A stretch of 64,000 nucleotides of DNA from Halomonas sp. BDJS001 (GTDB taxonomy: Bacteria; Pseudomonadota; Gammaproteobacteria; Pseudomonadales; Halomonadaceae), in assembly GCF_026104355.1 (NCBI RefSeq), contig NZ_CP110535.1, positions 1,984,001 through 2,048,000 of the forward strand. The letters run 5' to 3'. Below are positions 6,654-15,344 of the stretch, in pieces. A program made the position numbers and the translations under genes. Below the pieces are notes generated by a model. The model had not been told where the DNA came from and did not search any database. It saw nothing but the letters and a program-made list of their open reading frames with translations. Numbering within the stretch: position 1 is the first letter of the stretch; every line of letters begins with the position of its first letter.

Positions 6654-8522
6654 TCAGCTCGACAGCCCTTCGTGACCAGGCACGAAACCGCCCAGCAAGC
6701 GGTCGATTTCCTTGGCAGGCATCGGACGGTAGAAGAAGAACCCCTGGATGAGGTCGCAATGCATTTCGCGAAGCAATGACAACTGTTCGGCGTTCTCGAC
6801 GCCCTCGGCCACCACCTCCAATCCCAACCGATGACCGATGAAGATGGCACCCTCCATGATGGCCCGATCCTTCGGCTGTGTGGGAGCGTCGTGGATGAAG
6901 GAGCGATCTATCTTCAGGGCGGTGACTGGAAAGTGCTTGAGATAGCTCAGGGAGGAATAACCGGTTCCGAAATCGTCGATAGCAATGTGAATACCGCGAT
7001 GATAGAGGCGCCGCAGATCCTCGAGGACGGTCTCGTCGGCTTCAATCAGGACATTCTCGGTCAATTCGATGCCGATATCCCGCGGGCCTAAGCCGTGACG
7101 CTGCAGCGAGTCCTCGAAGCTCTTGAGGGCATCGGGACGCACCAGTTGACGACCCGAGACATTGATGTCGATGCGGTGCTCATGAAATCCCTTGGCACGC
7201 CATTCCACCTGCTGGCGGCAAGCCTCTTCGATGACCCAGTCGCCCAGACGATGGATCAAACCGGAACGCTCGGCCAGCGGGATAAACTCGGCAGGCCAGA
7301 TTGGCGGGCCCTCGGTAGGCTCCCAGCGTATCAAGGCCTCGAGATTCTCTATTCGCCCACTGGCCGCCGAGACCTGGGGCTGGTAGTGGAGGGAGAATTC
7401 ACCGTTATCCAGGGCTTCCTCGAGTCGCGCCGAGAGATAGTGTTGGCGAACCAGCTCGTCATGGAGCTTCTGTTGGAAGAAACGTACAGCACCCCGGCCC
7501 TCCAGCTTTGCACGATTCTTGGCAACATCGGCATTACGGATCAATTCGCGTGACGATTCACCATTCTCGGGAAAGAGTGCCACACCCAGGCAGGCCGTGA
7601 CCTGACGCTCCCGACCATCCAGGACGAAAGGTTCCCGAAAGGCATTCTGGATATGACGAACGACCCGTCTGACATCAGAGGACAAGTGGACGCCGGGAAA
7701 GGCCAGCACGAATTCATCGCTAGAGACACGGGACACCAGGTCAGTGACCCGCTGGCACTCTCTCAGTCGCCGCGTCAGCTCAATAAGCAGGCGATCGCCC
7801 TGATCATAGCCAAGGGCATCATTGATCTCGACGAAGTGATCGATGTCCAGGTAGATGGTTGCCAGGCCATTGCCCTGGCGTCGACAGGAATCCAACAGAC
7901 TGTCCAGATCGACTTCGAAGGTCTGGCGGTTAGGGAGATGGGTGAGCCTGTCGAAATGGGTGGCGAATTCCAGGTCACGGTGGGCGCGCTTTTGGTCGGA
8001 AAGGTCGACATCCACGCAGAACATCAGGGGTGAGTCGGTATGCTCATTGAGCATCAGATGCTGCGAAAAGACCGATACCAGTTCACCGCTTTTGTGCTTG
8101 AGCTGGAGTTCATCGGCGGGTATATCGACCCCTTCTTTGATCCAGGCATCATGCGCCTGGATCACCCCGTCACGCATGAAGGCAGGAATGATCAGATCTT
8201 CCAGTAACTGTCCCAGGGCTTCCTCAGCGGTATAGCCATAGAGACGAGTGCTGCCCTCATTCCAGTAAATCACCCGCCGATCGCGATCATAACCCTGAAC
8301 CGCCACTTTCGGCAGGCTCTCCAGCAGGGCGCGGAATTGCTGCTCACTCTCCAGATACTGGCGGCGTACTAACTCGACTTCTTCCCTACCGGCATCATGC
8401 GAATCGATGCCATCAGTTGAAGATGTCTTTGACATCTTCAACACGAGTGCACCGGAAAAATTCCTGCGGTTCTCCTTCAGGCGTTCCGGATCTCTGTGAA
8501 GGCGGGGATCGCTGGCAGTCAT
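6654..8522 (-). CDS. PAS-GGDEF-EAL cyclic-di-GMP phosphodiesterase
   Basis: About 622 residues; start at ATG 8522 (a GTG three codons upstream at 8531 is possible, neither has a strong SD). Domains: PAS (QFRALLESLPKVAVQGYD... NEGSTRLYGY), GGDEF (about 185-345) and EAL (about 365-610). The GGDEF signature is degenerate (RVSSDEF), so cyclase activity is unlikely. The EAL domain keeps the catalytic set: NLEALIRW, DDFGTGYSSL, LKIDRSFI and VVAEGVEN. It is therefore expected to hydrolyse c-di-GMP, with the PAS domain sensing a ligand or redox state. There is no membrane segment. It is divergent from the 2-oxoglutarate oxygenase gene and shares an intergenic region with an inverted repeat. Confidence 0.92.
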   Translation of the reverse strand: MTASDPRLHRDPERLKENRRNFSGALVLKMSKTSSTDGIDSHDAGREEVELVRRQYLESEQQFRALLESLPKVAVQGYDRDRRVIYWNEGSTRLYGYTAEEALGQLLEDLIIPAFMRDGVIQAHDAWIKEGVDIPADELQLKHKSGELVSVFSQHLMLNEHTDSPLMFCVDVDLSDQKRAHRDLEFATHFDRLTHLPNRQTFEVDLDSLLDSCRRQGNGLATIYLDIDHFVEINDALGYDQGDRLLIELTRRLRECQRVTDLVSRVSSDEFVLAFPGVHLSSDVRRVVRHIQNAFREPFVLDGRERQVTACLGVALFPENGESSRELIRNADVAKNRAKLEGRGAVRFFQQKLHDELVRQHYLSARLEEALDNGEFSLHYQPQVSAASGRIENLEALIRWEPTEGPPIWPAEFIPLAERSGLIHRLGDWVIEEACRQQVEWRAKGFHEHRIDINVSGRQLVRPDALKSFEDSLQRHGLGPRDIGIELTENVLIEADETVLEDLRRLYHRGIHIAIDDFGTGYSSLSYLKHFPVTALKIDRSFIHDAPTQPKDRAIMEGAIFIGHRLGLEVVAEGVENAEQLSLLREMHCDLIQGFFFYRPMPAKEIDRLLGGFVPGHEGLSS

Positions 8523-8596
8523 GGGATCCACTTAAAGAAAAAACACTGTCAAGAGCCATCATAATGGCAACGAGAGGGGCACTTTGTTGTGATTAT

Positions 8597-8629
8597 CCTA
8601 CACCTATTTGTAGGAGATAACCTACAAAT
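8597..8629. promoter_or_regulatory. Probable operator: three CCTACA half-sites
   Basis: ATTTGTAGG (8606-8614) and CCTACAAAT (8621-8629) form a perfect 9-bp inverted repeat with a 6-base spacer; a further CCTACA at 8597-8602 also pairs with TGTAGG. The site lies between divergent promoters of the phosphodiesterase and the 2-oxoglutarate oxygenase, so a dimeric regulator could control either or both. The regulator is unknown. Confidence 0.55.
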
Positions 8630-8787
8630 ACGTCATCAACGGTCTGATCCTGTTTTCAAAAAAATCACTCTTCTTAGTACATTTCTTTGACATATCGTTG
8701 CAAATCTTTTCATTTTCTACCTGTTGACCTCAGTGTTTACACCGGCAACACCGGGCAATTCAGCCCAGTTAACAGGAGAATACCAAC

Positions 8788-9582
8788 ATGAAACTCGATA
8801 CTCTCAAGCACGGTTTCGACCTCACCTCCATGCCTGTCGATTCACTCGCCGATTATTGGAATCCGGGAGTGATAGAGGCGCTGAGGCATCAGGATTGGGC
8901 GAAAACCAATATTCGGGAGCGAATCGATCTGACCGCCTGGCAGGGGTTTACCGCTGACCTGCCGCGCGATCCCTACGTTAACCAGCGATGGAAGCGGATG
9001 TCATGGCTCGCCCTGAATGATCAGGGTGATGTCGAGGATATAGGCCAGTGCCCCATGGCCCAGGGGGGTGCCTTCAACGACGCGGAAAGCATGGCGGATC
9101 GCCTGCGGTACTATGATCCGCTGACTCGGGAATTCATGGCACGCCCCGATGTGAAAGCCTTCGTTCGCGCCTGGGCAAGGCTGTGGAGTATCGGTGCGCA
9201 CGAACCCATCCTGATGCAGATCACCGGGGTTCGCGGGGAAGGCTGCATCGACCCCCTTCAGGGACAGGGAATTCATGCCGATGGCTGCAAGGCCCTAAGC
9301 ATTCTGGTCATCAATCGGGAAAACGTGGCGGGTGCCGAAAACCACCTCTACGCAGACAAAGCTGGCACGAACTCATTGGTCGATATCACCCTGAATCCGG
9401 GTGATATCCTTCATCTGAGCGATGACCGGCTATTCCACAGTGTCGACGGGATCGAACAGCTCGACAGCGAGGCACCCTTCGAGCGGTTCATCATCATCAT
9501 CAATAGTCGCTTCGTGGACGACTTCCAGAACCGGATGTTGCGTCGCTACTTCCCGGAAGCGATCCTCAATGAGAGCTACTGA
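8788..9582 (+). CDS. 2-oxoglutarate/Fe(II)-dependent oxygenase (2OG-Fe_Oxy_2, IDO-like)
   Basis: 264 residues, ATG preceded by AACAGGAG. It resembles the pfam10014 family that includes the Bacillus L-isoleucine 4-hydroxylase IDO. Likely iron ligands are H and D of GIHADGCKAL and the distal H of DRLFHSVDGIE; an arginine in ERFIIIINSR may bind 2-oxoglutarate. It should hydroxylate a free amino acid or related small molecule in the cytosol using O2 and 2-oxoglutarate; substrate not determinable. A strong intrinsic terminator follows at 9616-9642. It is divergent from a c-di-GMP phosphodiesterase gene. Confidence 0.85.
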   Translation: MKLDTLKHGFDLTSMPVDSLADYWNPGVIEALRHQDWAKTNIRERIDLTAWQGFTADLPRDPYVNQRWKRMSWLALNDQGDVEDIGQCPMAQGGAFNDAESMADRLRYYDPLTREFMARPDVKAFVRAWARLWSIGAHEPILMQITGVRGEGCIDPLQGQGIHADGCKALSILVINRENVAGAENHLYADKAGTNSLVDITLNPGDILHLSDDRLFHSVDGIEQLDSEAPFERFIIIINSRFVDDFQNRMLRRYFPEAILNESY

Positions 9583-9615
9583 CACTCTCGGTAAATTGAG
9601 AACCTAGCAACACCA

Positions 9616-9642
9616 ACGCCCCCGGAACTCCGGGGGCGTTTT
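9616..9642 (+). terminator. Intrinsic terminator after the oxygenase gene
   Basis: ACGCCCCCGG-AACT-CCGGGGGCGT followed by TTTT: a GC-rich stem of about ten pairs with a U-tract. Confidence 0.9.
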
Positions 9643-9756
9643 GGTTGTGCGCCCGGCAAGGGGGAGTGCTGGCCAACGCTGTGTGAGCGGCTGCTGGCAA
9701 CGGCTGAGTAAACTTGTCCCTTTTAAGTCGGCTTTGTCTGGGCAAGGCCCCGAAGG

Positions 9757-10290
9757 TTAACGAGCGATGCGGTTACTGGCGTCAGTAAAGCCGAGCAGCG
9801 AAATGTCTATGTCCATGCGTTCACCGCGTGGGCTAATCATGCTGAGGGTTGCTGTATTGCCACTGCGGAGTTGCTGCAACATTGACGACTCAATGGGCAC
9901 ATCAGCACGGCACCCTTGCTCTTGGCAGACCTGATAGGGGAAGGGGATTGGTTCGCTGTTATCCACGCTCAATTGCAAGCCCGGGGCCAGGCGTACTCCC
10001 AGGGGCACGAAGAAGCTCATCACTGGGTCATCGATCTGGGGCGGGTAGTCGAGAATTACCTGCATTAAGGGCTGGTCGCTGTCGGGTTGAGTGATCAGTT
10101 GCGACATCGCACAAGGGCTCGGGCCCTCGGCACTACGCTGGCAACGCACTTCCCAATCCTGGAACGACTCGGTAGTAACATCATTACCGGAGGCTGCCCC
10201 TGGTTGTTGTTGGCTAAAGGCATTGGGGGACAACGCCAAGAGCGATAGTAGACCCATTCTGAAAAGGTTTTGAGTAAGAGAGTTTGGCAT
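9757..10290 (-). CDS. Invasion-associated locus B (IalB) family periplasmic protein
   Basis: 177 residues starting at ATG 10290, which has AGGAGGT upstream; the longer frame to 10470 lacks a ribosome site. A signal peptide is clear (NLFRMGLLSLLALSPNAFSQQ). The mature part has the family pattern ESFQDWEVRCQ, GPSPCAMSQLI and QVCQEQGCRADVPI, with two cysteine pairs suited to disulfides. IalB-like proteins are secreted or periplasmic and of unknown biochemical role in free-living bacteria. Confidence 0.85.
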   Translation of the reverse strand: MPNSLTQNLFRMGLLSLLALSPNAFSQQQPGAASGNDVTTESFQDWEVRCQRSAEGPSPCAMSQLITQPDSDQPLMQVILDYPPQIDDPVMSFFVPLGVRLAPGLQLSVDNSEPIPFPYQVCQEQGCRADVPIESSMLQQLRSGNTATLSMISPRGERMDIDISLLGFTDASNRIAR

Positions 10291-10497
10291 TGGCGTTACC
10301 TCCTGTTGGTTCGCTGATGGTGGATAATAGTGCTCACCATGCCTGCTTGTACGCTTGAGGTCGAGCCCTTGATGTACGAGAGCGTGGTTGGGCGATTTAT
10401 CTTCCTCGTCAGATCTCGTGGGATTGAAGTAAAAGAGACTTTGGAAATGGCAGAAGACGAATATGGACATGCAGATAGCTAGGGCGATTTGATCGCT

Positions 10498-11265
10498 CTA
10501 ACGGCTGGTGTTTATCCTGCCCGAGCTGCTCTCTTCCGGTTCAATCTGCCCACGCCGCTGCAGCCATTGCATCACGATCCAGCACAGCGCTGCCCAGCTC
10601 GCTCCGGCCGTCCAGCCGGCAAGTACATCGGTCGGCCAATGGACGCCGAGATAGACGCGGCTTATGCCCACCAGCAGGGTCAACAATATCGCCAGAATCA
10701 GCAGGTAAGCCTTCAGCCTCAGCGCGGGCTGTACGCGGATGAGCAGCGCGGCCAGGGTGAGGTAGGTCACGGCAGACATCATTGAGTGGCCGCTGGGAAA
10801 GCTCGCGGTGTAGACCATGGCTTCATGAGGCACCAGATCCGGGCGAGGGCGATCAAAGCCCAGCTTCATCACTGTGCTGAGTAGTATACCGCCGGGCACC
10901 GCGATTGAGGCAAAAAGAGCCGCGCGATAGTGTCTGGCAAGTAACAGGTAGCCCAGGGCGCCCAGTGTGATGAGTACCAGCACGCCGACACCGCCCAGTG
11001 CGGTGAAGTCCCGGCCCATTTCCTCAACCCAGCCCGGCCCGATAGGGTCGCTAAGGTCTGCGGGGTTGCGAAGGGCGAGCAGCAGGCTCTCATCGATGCT
11101 ATGGGTGTCTCCCTCGATAACTTCTTCGGCCAGCGCGACGAACCCCCAAATCCCACCGGAAAGTACCGCGACGCATAACAGCATCGCCAGTTCGTAGCGG
11201 CCGAGCCGAGCCAGTAGGGAAAAGCTTTGGCGCCCAATTTGGCCAAGTTTTTCATGGTGCTTCAT
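10498..11265 (-). CDS. PAP2-family membrane phosphatase
   Basis: 255 residues from ATG 11265 (SD AAAGGAG, 6-base spacing; a TTG two codons upstream is rejected). The three acid-phosphatase motifs are intact: KLGFDRPRP, PSGH and SRVYLGVHWPTDV. About six hydrophobic segments place it in the inner membrane with the active site at the periplasmic face. Likely substrates are undecaprenyl pyrophosphate, phosphatidylglycerol phosphate or phosphatidate; the sequence does not discriminate. Confidence 0.9.
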   Translation of the reverse strand: MKHHEKLGQIGRQSFSLLARLGRYELAMLLCVAVLSGGIWGFVALAEEVIEGDTHSIDESLLLALRNPADLSDPIGPGWVEEMGRDFTALGGVGVLVLITLGALGYLLLARHYRAALFASIAVPGGILLSTVMKLGFDRPRPDLVPHEAMVYTASFPSGHSMMSAVTYLTLAALLIRVQPALRLKAYLLILAILLTLLVGISRVYLGVHWPTDVLAGWTAGASWAALCWIVMQWLQRRGQIEPEESSSGRINTSR

Positions 11266-11341
11266 TGGCAACTCCTTTGCTTTGAGAAGGGGTACGCAGC
11301 GTCAATTCTGACGTTTTGACACGAGAAGTTTGGCAGGATAG

Positions 11342-11437
11342 TCAGACATTGCCGCTGAAGGTCTTGCGCCAGTCGCGGGGGCTGACCTGATGGCGTCGTT
11401 TGATCTGTTGCCGAAACGAGGTTGCTGTGGGACATTC
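11342..11437 (-). pseudogene. AraC-family regulator, C-terminal stub
   Basis: On the minus strand the frame reads ATSFRQQIKRRHQVSPRDW followed by RKTFSGNV and a stop, which is the end of an AraC/XylS second helix-turn-helix. A stop lies only a few codons upstream, so only about 30 codons remain. It sits between the PAP2 gene and the Crp-type regulator, with no other trace of the parent gene. Confidence 0.6.
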
Positions 11438-11569
11438 TGGAGTCTAATCATCCCGGTGGGAATCACGCAACCAATTGATAATAAGCATAATTCATAACCT
11501 ACGTTAGGTTAGTAAAGTAGGCAAATGTTTTAGAATAAGGTTAATAAATCATTTGCTGAGGGTAACAGA

Positions 11570-12322
11570 GTGTCTCTCATCGATTCAGTAGTGATGCGGG
11601 GCCTTAGTACTCAAGGCGTTTTGTCTACAGAAGATAAAGCGTTATTGCTGGGTCTTGAGCTCAGCCCTAGATACATGTCAGCTAGCGAGGTGCTCTGGCA
11701 GGAGAGCGAGGATGCTGATCTGTTCTGCGTGGTCAAGGAGGGCTGGGCATACTCTTATCGTAACTTGAAAAATGGTTCAAAGCAGATTCTCAAGTTTTAC
11801 CTTCCGGGCGATATCATCGGCATGCGCGATTTTGGCTTCACCCGTCGCTTGGCGAGCGCGGCAATGATTAATAAAGGTGTGATCTGCTCATTCTCCTATC
11901 AGCAGCTTTTTAAACTCTTTGGACGTTCGAGCTTAGCTGTCGGCATCGTGGCCACCGCCACCCGTCAGCAGGCGCAACTCTCCGAGCGACTGATCTACCT
12001 CGGCAAGTATTCAGCCCACGAGCAGTTGGCGCACTTTCTTTACGAGATCTATCTGCGCCTCAAGCGGATCGATGCCGTTGAGGACAATAGCTTCTTCATG
12101 CCGCTCACGCAGGAACTGATTAGTGATGCGTTGGGGATGAGTCCGGTACACGTAAGCCGGACTTTCTCGATGCTGCGTGATGAGGGGTTGGTGATCCGAA
12201 ACCGCCAGCACGTGAAGCTGCCCGACCCCGAAGCGTTGGCGCGGTTAGTCGAATTCAATGATAACTATATTGATGAGTTCCTACCTCCCTCGTTTTCTGA
12301 GCTTTTGAAAGCTAGCCCGTAA
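11570..12322 (+). CDS. Crp/Fnr-family transcriptional regulator
   Basis: 250 residues from GTG 11570 (GAGGG upstream). N-terminal cyclic-nucleotide-binding-like beta domain (about 25-130: QESEDADLFCVVKEGWAYSYR, ILKFYLPGDIIGM) and a C-terminal Crp-type helix-turn-helix (ELISDALGMSPVHVSRTFSMLRDEGL broken at about residue 205). No FNR-type N-terminal cysteine cluster is seen, so it is not an oxygen-sensing FNR. The long C-terminal tail after the HTH is acidic. The ligand and targets are unknown; no partner gene is adjacent in the same orientation. Confidence 0.88.
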   Translation: MSLIDSVVMRGLSTQGVLSTEDKALLLGLELSPRYMSASEVLWQESEDADLFCVVKEGWAYSYRNLKNGSKQILKFYLPGDIIGMRDFGFTRRLASAAMINKGVICSFSYQQLFKLFGRSSLAVGIVATATRQQAQLSERLIYLGKYSAHEQLAHFLYEIYLRLKRIDAVEDNSFFMPLTQELISDALGMSPVHVSRTFSMLRDEGLVIRNRQHVKLPDPEALARLVEFNDNYIDEFLPPSFSELLKASP

Positions 12323-12400
12323 AGTGCTGGTAGCCTCTGTTGGCTGATAACAGTTGCCACGAAAGCCCCAGCTTCAACAAGAGGCTGGTTTCACCAATAG

Positions 12401-12831
12401 CTAATCTTCCTCCATCACTTCCTCGACCCATTCCACCCACGTTTCGGTAAGACGTTGGCCAAGCCGCAATGTATGCCAGGGTGCCCGTTGGGCGGGCGTC
12501 AACGCCTGTGGGTCGCTAAACCACTCTCGTTCTATTGCGGCGTAGGTCGTCAAGCGCTCCTTAAGCTGCTCACGAAAGGCGGTGAGCTCTTCGCGGCGGG
12601 CCTGCTCGGGCCAGCGTTCCCAGGCGAAAAACTTGGCAAACAATGGCTGGCGAACAAGGGTTCGGCGAGCCAGATGTCCAGCGCCTGACGCCCCGCTTCG
12701 GTCAGTTGGTAAACCTTGCGGTCGGGGCGCTCGGTTTGCGGCAGCGTCTCGCACGTCAGTAAGCCATCGCCGCGCATTCGGTCAAGTTCGCGGTAGAGCT
12801 GCCGCTGATAGGTCACTTTGGGCCGATTCAT
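12401..12831 (-). pseudogene. PadR-family regulator, 5'-truncated and frameshifted
   Basis: The minus strand first reads QRQLYRELDRMRGDGLL and KVYQLTEAGRQALDIWLAEP, the second half of a PadR winged helix, then continues one frame over as LVRQPLFAKFFAWERWP ... VEWVEEVMEED, the PadR C-terminal dimerisation domain. One missing base in the C-run at 12658-12660 joins the two. Independently, the first 35-40 residues of a PadR protein are absent, and upstream DNA encodes a different broken gene on the other strand. The frame break may be a sequencing error, but the 5' loss looks real. Confidence 0.75.
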
Positions 12832-13005
12832 CTGCTTTCGTTGTGGGTGCTAGTAGCTCTTGCCGTTGCAGTGGTGGCTATCCTCAAGGGGAGGGTGGAG
12901 CAGCATCGCAGTTGGATGACTGGCGCCTACCTGGGACTGGTTGGTGCTTTTATCGGTACCTTGGCTCCGGGGCGATGGCTAGCCGTTCAGCTAAGTATGT
13001 GGTGA
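12814..13005 (+). pseudogene. DUF2306-like membrane protein, C-terminal fragment
   Basis: The plus strand from 12814 reads HFGPIHLLSLWVLVALAVAV then ILKGRVEQHRSWMTGAYLGL and GTLAPGR...LSMW and stops. FGPIHLLS, HRxxM-GAY and LPGR-like pieces are typical of the end of DUF2306 (four-helix membrane) proteins, which run about 130-200 residues; the first part is missing. It abuts, head to head, the truncated padR-like gene. Confidence 0.65.
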
Positions 13006-13114
13006 TGATTAAAAGCAAGCGTGATAGATAGCTTCACTTAGCTTCTAGCAGAGCACTCCAATCATTATTGAGCTTATGCTAACTTAGCATTAACAACCTG
13101 TGAGGTAGCTTTCC

Positions 13115-13741
13115 ATGTCTATTGAAATCTGGTTCGCCTTTGCCCTGGCGTCGGTGGCGTTGCTCGCTATTCCTGGGCCAACGATTTTGACTGTGGTTAG
13201 CTACTCCATTGCACAAGGCAGGCGCGCCAATATTCCGCTTGTCGCTGCGGTGGCATTGGGTGACTCAACGGCGCTGCTCTTTTCGCTACTTGGTTTGGGG
13301 GCTGTTTTAACTGCCTCGGCTTTTTGGTTCACGGTTATTAAATGGATCGGCGGTTTATACCTGCTGTATATGGGCATCAAGCTGTTACGCGCCGGTATAT
13401 CGTCGGTGCAGCCAGTAACACCGGCGGTATCAGGTTCTCGCTGGAAGCTCTTCACCAATACCTATCTCGTTACTGCGCTGAACCCAAAGGGCATTATCTT
13501 TTTCGTTGCCTTCTTACCGCAATTCGTCAGCCCGAACGCCGATGCTGGGCAACAACTATGGATACTTGCAGTCACGTTCGTGGCGTTGGCAACGCTCAAT
13601 GCCACTCTCTATGCCGTATTCGCAACGTCGGTGCGCAAGATGCTGGCATCGCGTCGTGCCCAGCGTCGCTTCAACTTGGTTGGCGGAACGTTACTCTCTT
13701 CAGCGGGTGTCTGGGCGCTGCTTGCCAAGCGGCCTGCGTAA
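13115..13741 (+). CDS. LysE/RhtB-family amino-acid exporter
   Basis: 208 residues, six hydrophobic segments. Family signatures: IPGPTILTVVSYSIAQGRR near the N-terminus, GGLYLLYMGIKLLR in the middle and the TALNPKGIIFFVAFLPQFV segment. Inner-membrane efflux of amino acids or related solutes is expected; substrate unknown. SD GAGG lies upstream of the ATG. A second LysE-type gene is at 30368. Confidence 0.9.
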   Translation: MSIEIWFAFALASVALLAIPGPTILTVVSYSIAQGRRANIPLVAAVALGDSTALLFSLLGLGAVLTASAFWFTVIKWIGGLYLLYMGIKLLRAGISSVQPVTPAVSGSRWKLFTNTYLVTALNPKGIIFFVAFLPQFVSPNADAGQQLWILAVTFVALATLNATLYAVFATSVRKMLASRRAQRRFNLVGGTLLSSAGVWALLAKRPA

Positions 13742-13794
13742 GCAAAGGCCGCTAAATTTGATGATGGAAATGCTGTTCGTATCGGGAGACAACT

Positions 13795-14385
13795 GTGAGT
13801 GAAACCCTTCAAGAACTGCTAATGGAACTTGAGCAATTTGGCCAACAAAACGATGCTGCCATTTCTGAACGCCCAAGACGAATGCTCAATATTACTCGTG
13901 ATACGGGTGAGTTTTTATCGGTGCTTGTTCAAGCAACCAATGCCCAGCGAGTGCTGGAAATTGGCACCTCGAATGGGTACTCCACCTTGTGGCTGGCCCA
14001 GGCAGTTCAGAGGGTTGGTGGGCAAGTTACCACCGTTGAGCTTTCCGAATTCAAGCTTGAGATGGCCGCGAGAAATTTTGCGCGCTCAGGCCTCTCAAAG
14101 GTCATCACTCAGCATCGAGGGGAGGCGGGCAGCATGCTTGAAAGCCTGGAAGATGCCTGTTTCGATCTGCTCTTTTTAGACTCAAAGCGCTCTGATTATG
14201 TGCATTGGTGGCCGACTATCCAGCGAGTTTTACGCCAGGGCGGGCTGCTTGTGGTTGATAACTCCACTTCCCATGCAGATGAAATGGCTGATTTTATGGC
14301 GCTGGTATCGGCAGATCCCGATTTCACCACGTGCACTGTACCTGTCGGCAATGGCGAGTTTCTGGCAACGCGGTGCGGTGGTTAG
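13795..14385 (+). CDS. SAM-dependent O-methyltransferase (family 3, COG4122-like)
   Basis: 196 residues from GTG 13795 (GGGAG upstream). Motifs: VLEIGTSNGYSTLWLA (SAM motif I), TTVELSEFKLEMA (motif II acidic residue), FDLLFLDSKRSDYVHWW and LLVVDNSTSH, matching the catechol/caffeoyl-CoA O-methyltransferase-like group. The methyl acceptor is unknown. It follows the LysE gene closely and could be co-transcribed with it. Confidence 0.88.
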   Translation: MSETLQELLMELEQFGQQNDAAISERPRRMLNITRDTGEFLSVLVQATNAQRVLEIGTSNGYSTLWLAQAVQRVGGQVTTVELSEFKLEMAARNFARSGLSKVITQHRGEAGSMLESLEDACFDLLFLDSKRSDYVHWWPTIQRVLRQGGLLVVDNSTSHADEMADFMALVSADPDFTTCTVPVGNGEFLATRCGG

Positions 14386-14438
14386 AGGGCGGCTCTTATC
14401 GTGGCTTGGCATAACCAGGATGAGCGGGAGAGAACACT

Positions 14439-14813
14439 ATGTTTCCTGTATCAATAAAAGGTGTTTTGGTCTTGCCATCTGATGAGGTGGTGCTGGCGCT
14501 CAATGACCGCGATGAGTGGGAGCTGCCCGGTGGACGCATTGAGATTGGAGAGAGCTCTACCGAGTGCCTGATCAGAGAGTTTAAAGAAGAGCTTGCTATA
14601 GATGTTGAGGCAAACGGTCTTATCGATACCTACCTATTTGAGGTGATTCCGAACAAACATGTGTTTATCGTCACTTATAGTTGCTGCTTAATAGGGAGGT
14701 TTAACCCTGTAGTGAGTCACGAGCACAGCAAGATTGAAACGTTTCCAGTCAATGAATTGCCAGATAATTTGCCCATAGGCTATGCGAAAGCTATTCAAAA
14801 TCGTTTTCGATGA
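14439..14813 (+). CDS. NUDIX hydrolase
   Basis: 124 residues. A complete Nudix box is visible: GGRIEIGESSTECLIREFKEEL split over residues 30-52 (G-x5-E-x7-RE-x2-EEL). It should hydrolyse a nucleoside diphosphate linked to another moiety with Mg2+, in the cytosol. Substrate unknown; it is shorter than MutT-like enzymes with known substrates. SD GGGAG precedes the ATG. The three small enzymes here (methyltransferase, NUDIX, GNAT) are closely spaced on the same strand. Confidence 0.88.
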   Translation: MFPVSIKGVLVLPSDEVVLALNDRDEWELPGGRIEIGESSTECLIREFKEELAIDVEANGLIDTYLFEVIPNKHVFIVTYSCCLIGRFNPVVSHEHSKIETFPVNELPDNLPIGYAKAIQNRFR

Positions 14814-14846
14814 ACGTAAACCGTCAGAATATAAATGGAATAAACC

Positions 14847-15344
14847 ATGATCAGAGATGCCGTAAAGGGTGATTCGGAAGCCATCGCGCACATTTATAAC
14901 CACTACATCGAAAATACCGCTATTTCATTTGAAGAAAAGCCAGTCAGGGGCGCAGACATTCAAGGCCGGATTGAAGCCGTTCAGGGGGCAGGTTTGCCTT
15001 GGTTGGTGGCAGTGGAAGATGGTGCCGTGGTCGGCTACGCCTACGCGACAAAATGGAAGGAGAGAAGCGCCTATCGATTTTCAGTCGAAGCCAGCGTCTA
15101 TCTTTCCAATCAGGTGCTAGGCAGGGGCTTGGGGGCAAAACTGTACAAAACACTCTTTACCAAGCTCAAAGAGGTCGGCATTCATGCGGTGATAGGCGGC
15201 ATCACGCTTCCCAATCCTGCCAGCGTTGCACTGCATGAGAAAATGGGCATGAAAAAAGTGGCCCATTTTGAAAAGGTGGGGTTTAAGTTCGATCAGTGGC
15301 ACGACGTTGGTTATTGGCAGCTAAATTTGAATGTTAGCTTTTGA
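14847..15344 (+). CDS. GNAT acetyltransferase of the Pat/ArsN (phosphinothricin/arsinothricin) group
   Basis: 165 residues. IRDAVKGDSEAIAHIYNHYI, TAISFEEKP, GYAYATKWKERSAYRFSVEASVY and GRGLGAKLYKTLF (acetyl-CoA loop) match the phosphinothricin N-acetyltransferase-like family, whose members acetylate glutamate analogues such as phosphinothricin, arsinothricin or methionine sulfoximine. The WHDVGYWQL end is also typical. Actual substrate cannot be told from sequence. SD GGAATAAACC precedes the ATG. Confidence 0.85.
   Translation: MIRDAVKGDSEAIAHIYNHYIENTAISFEEKPVRGADIQGRIEAVQGAGLPWLVAVEDGAVVGYAYATKWKERSAYRFSVEASVYLSNQVLGRGLGAKLYKTLFTKLKEVGIHAVIGGITLPNPASVALHEKMGMKKVAHFEKVGFKFDQWHDVGYWQLNLNVSF

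Noticed and set aside
7653-8235. Plus-strand open frames within the PAS-GGDEF-EAL gene
   Set aside because: Composition-driven shadow frames opposite a well-supported gene; no motifs.
8606-8629. Lux-box / quorum-sensing site
   Set aside because: Although palindromic with a CCTACA core, it does not match the lux-box consensus and no LuxR/LuxI genes are in view.
8788-9582. Assigning the oxygenase as L-isoleucine hydroxylase
   Set aside because: Family match is fair but substrate residues cannot be judged by eye, so only the family is named.
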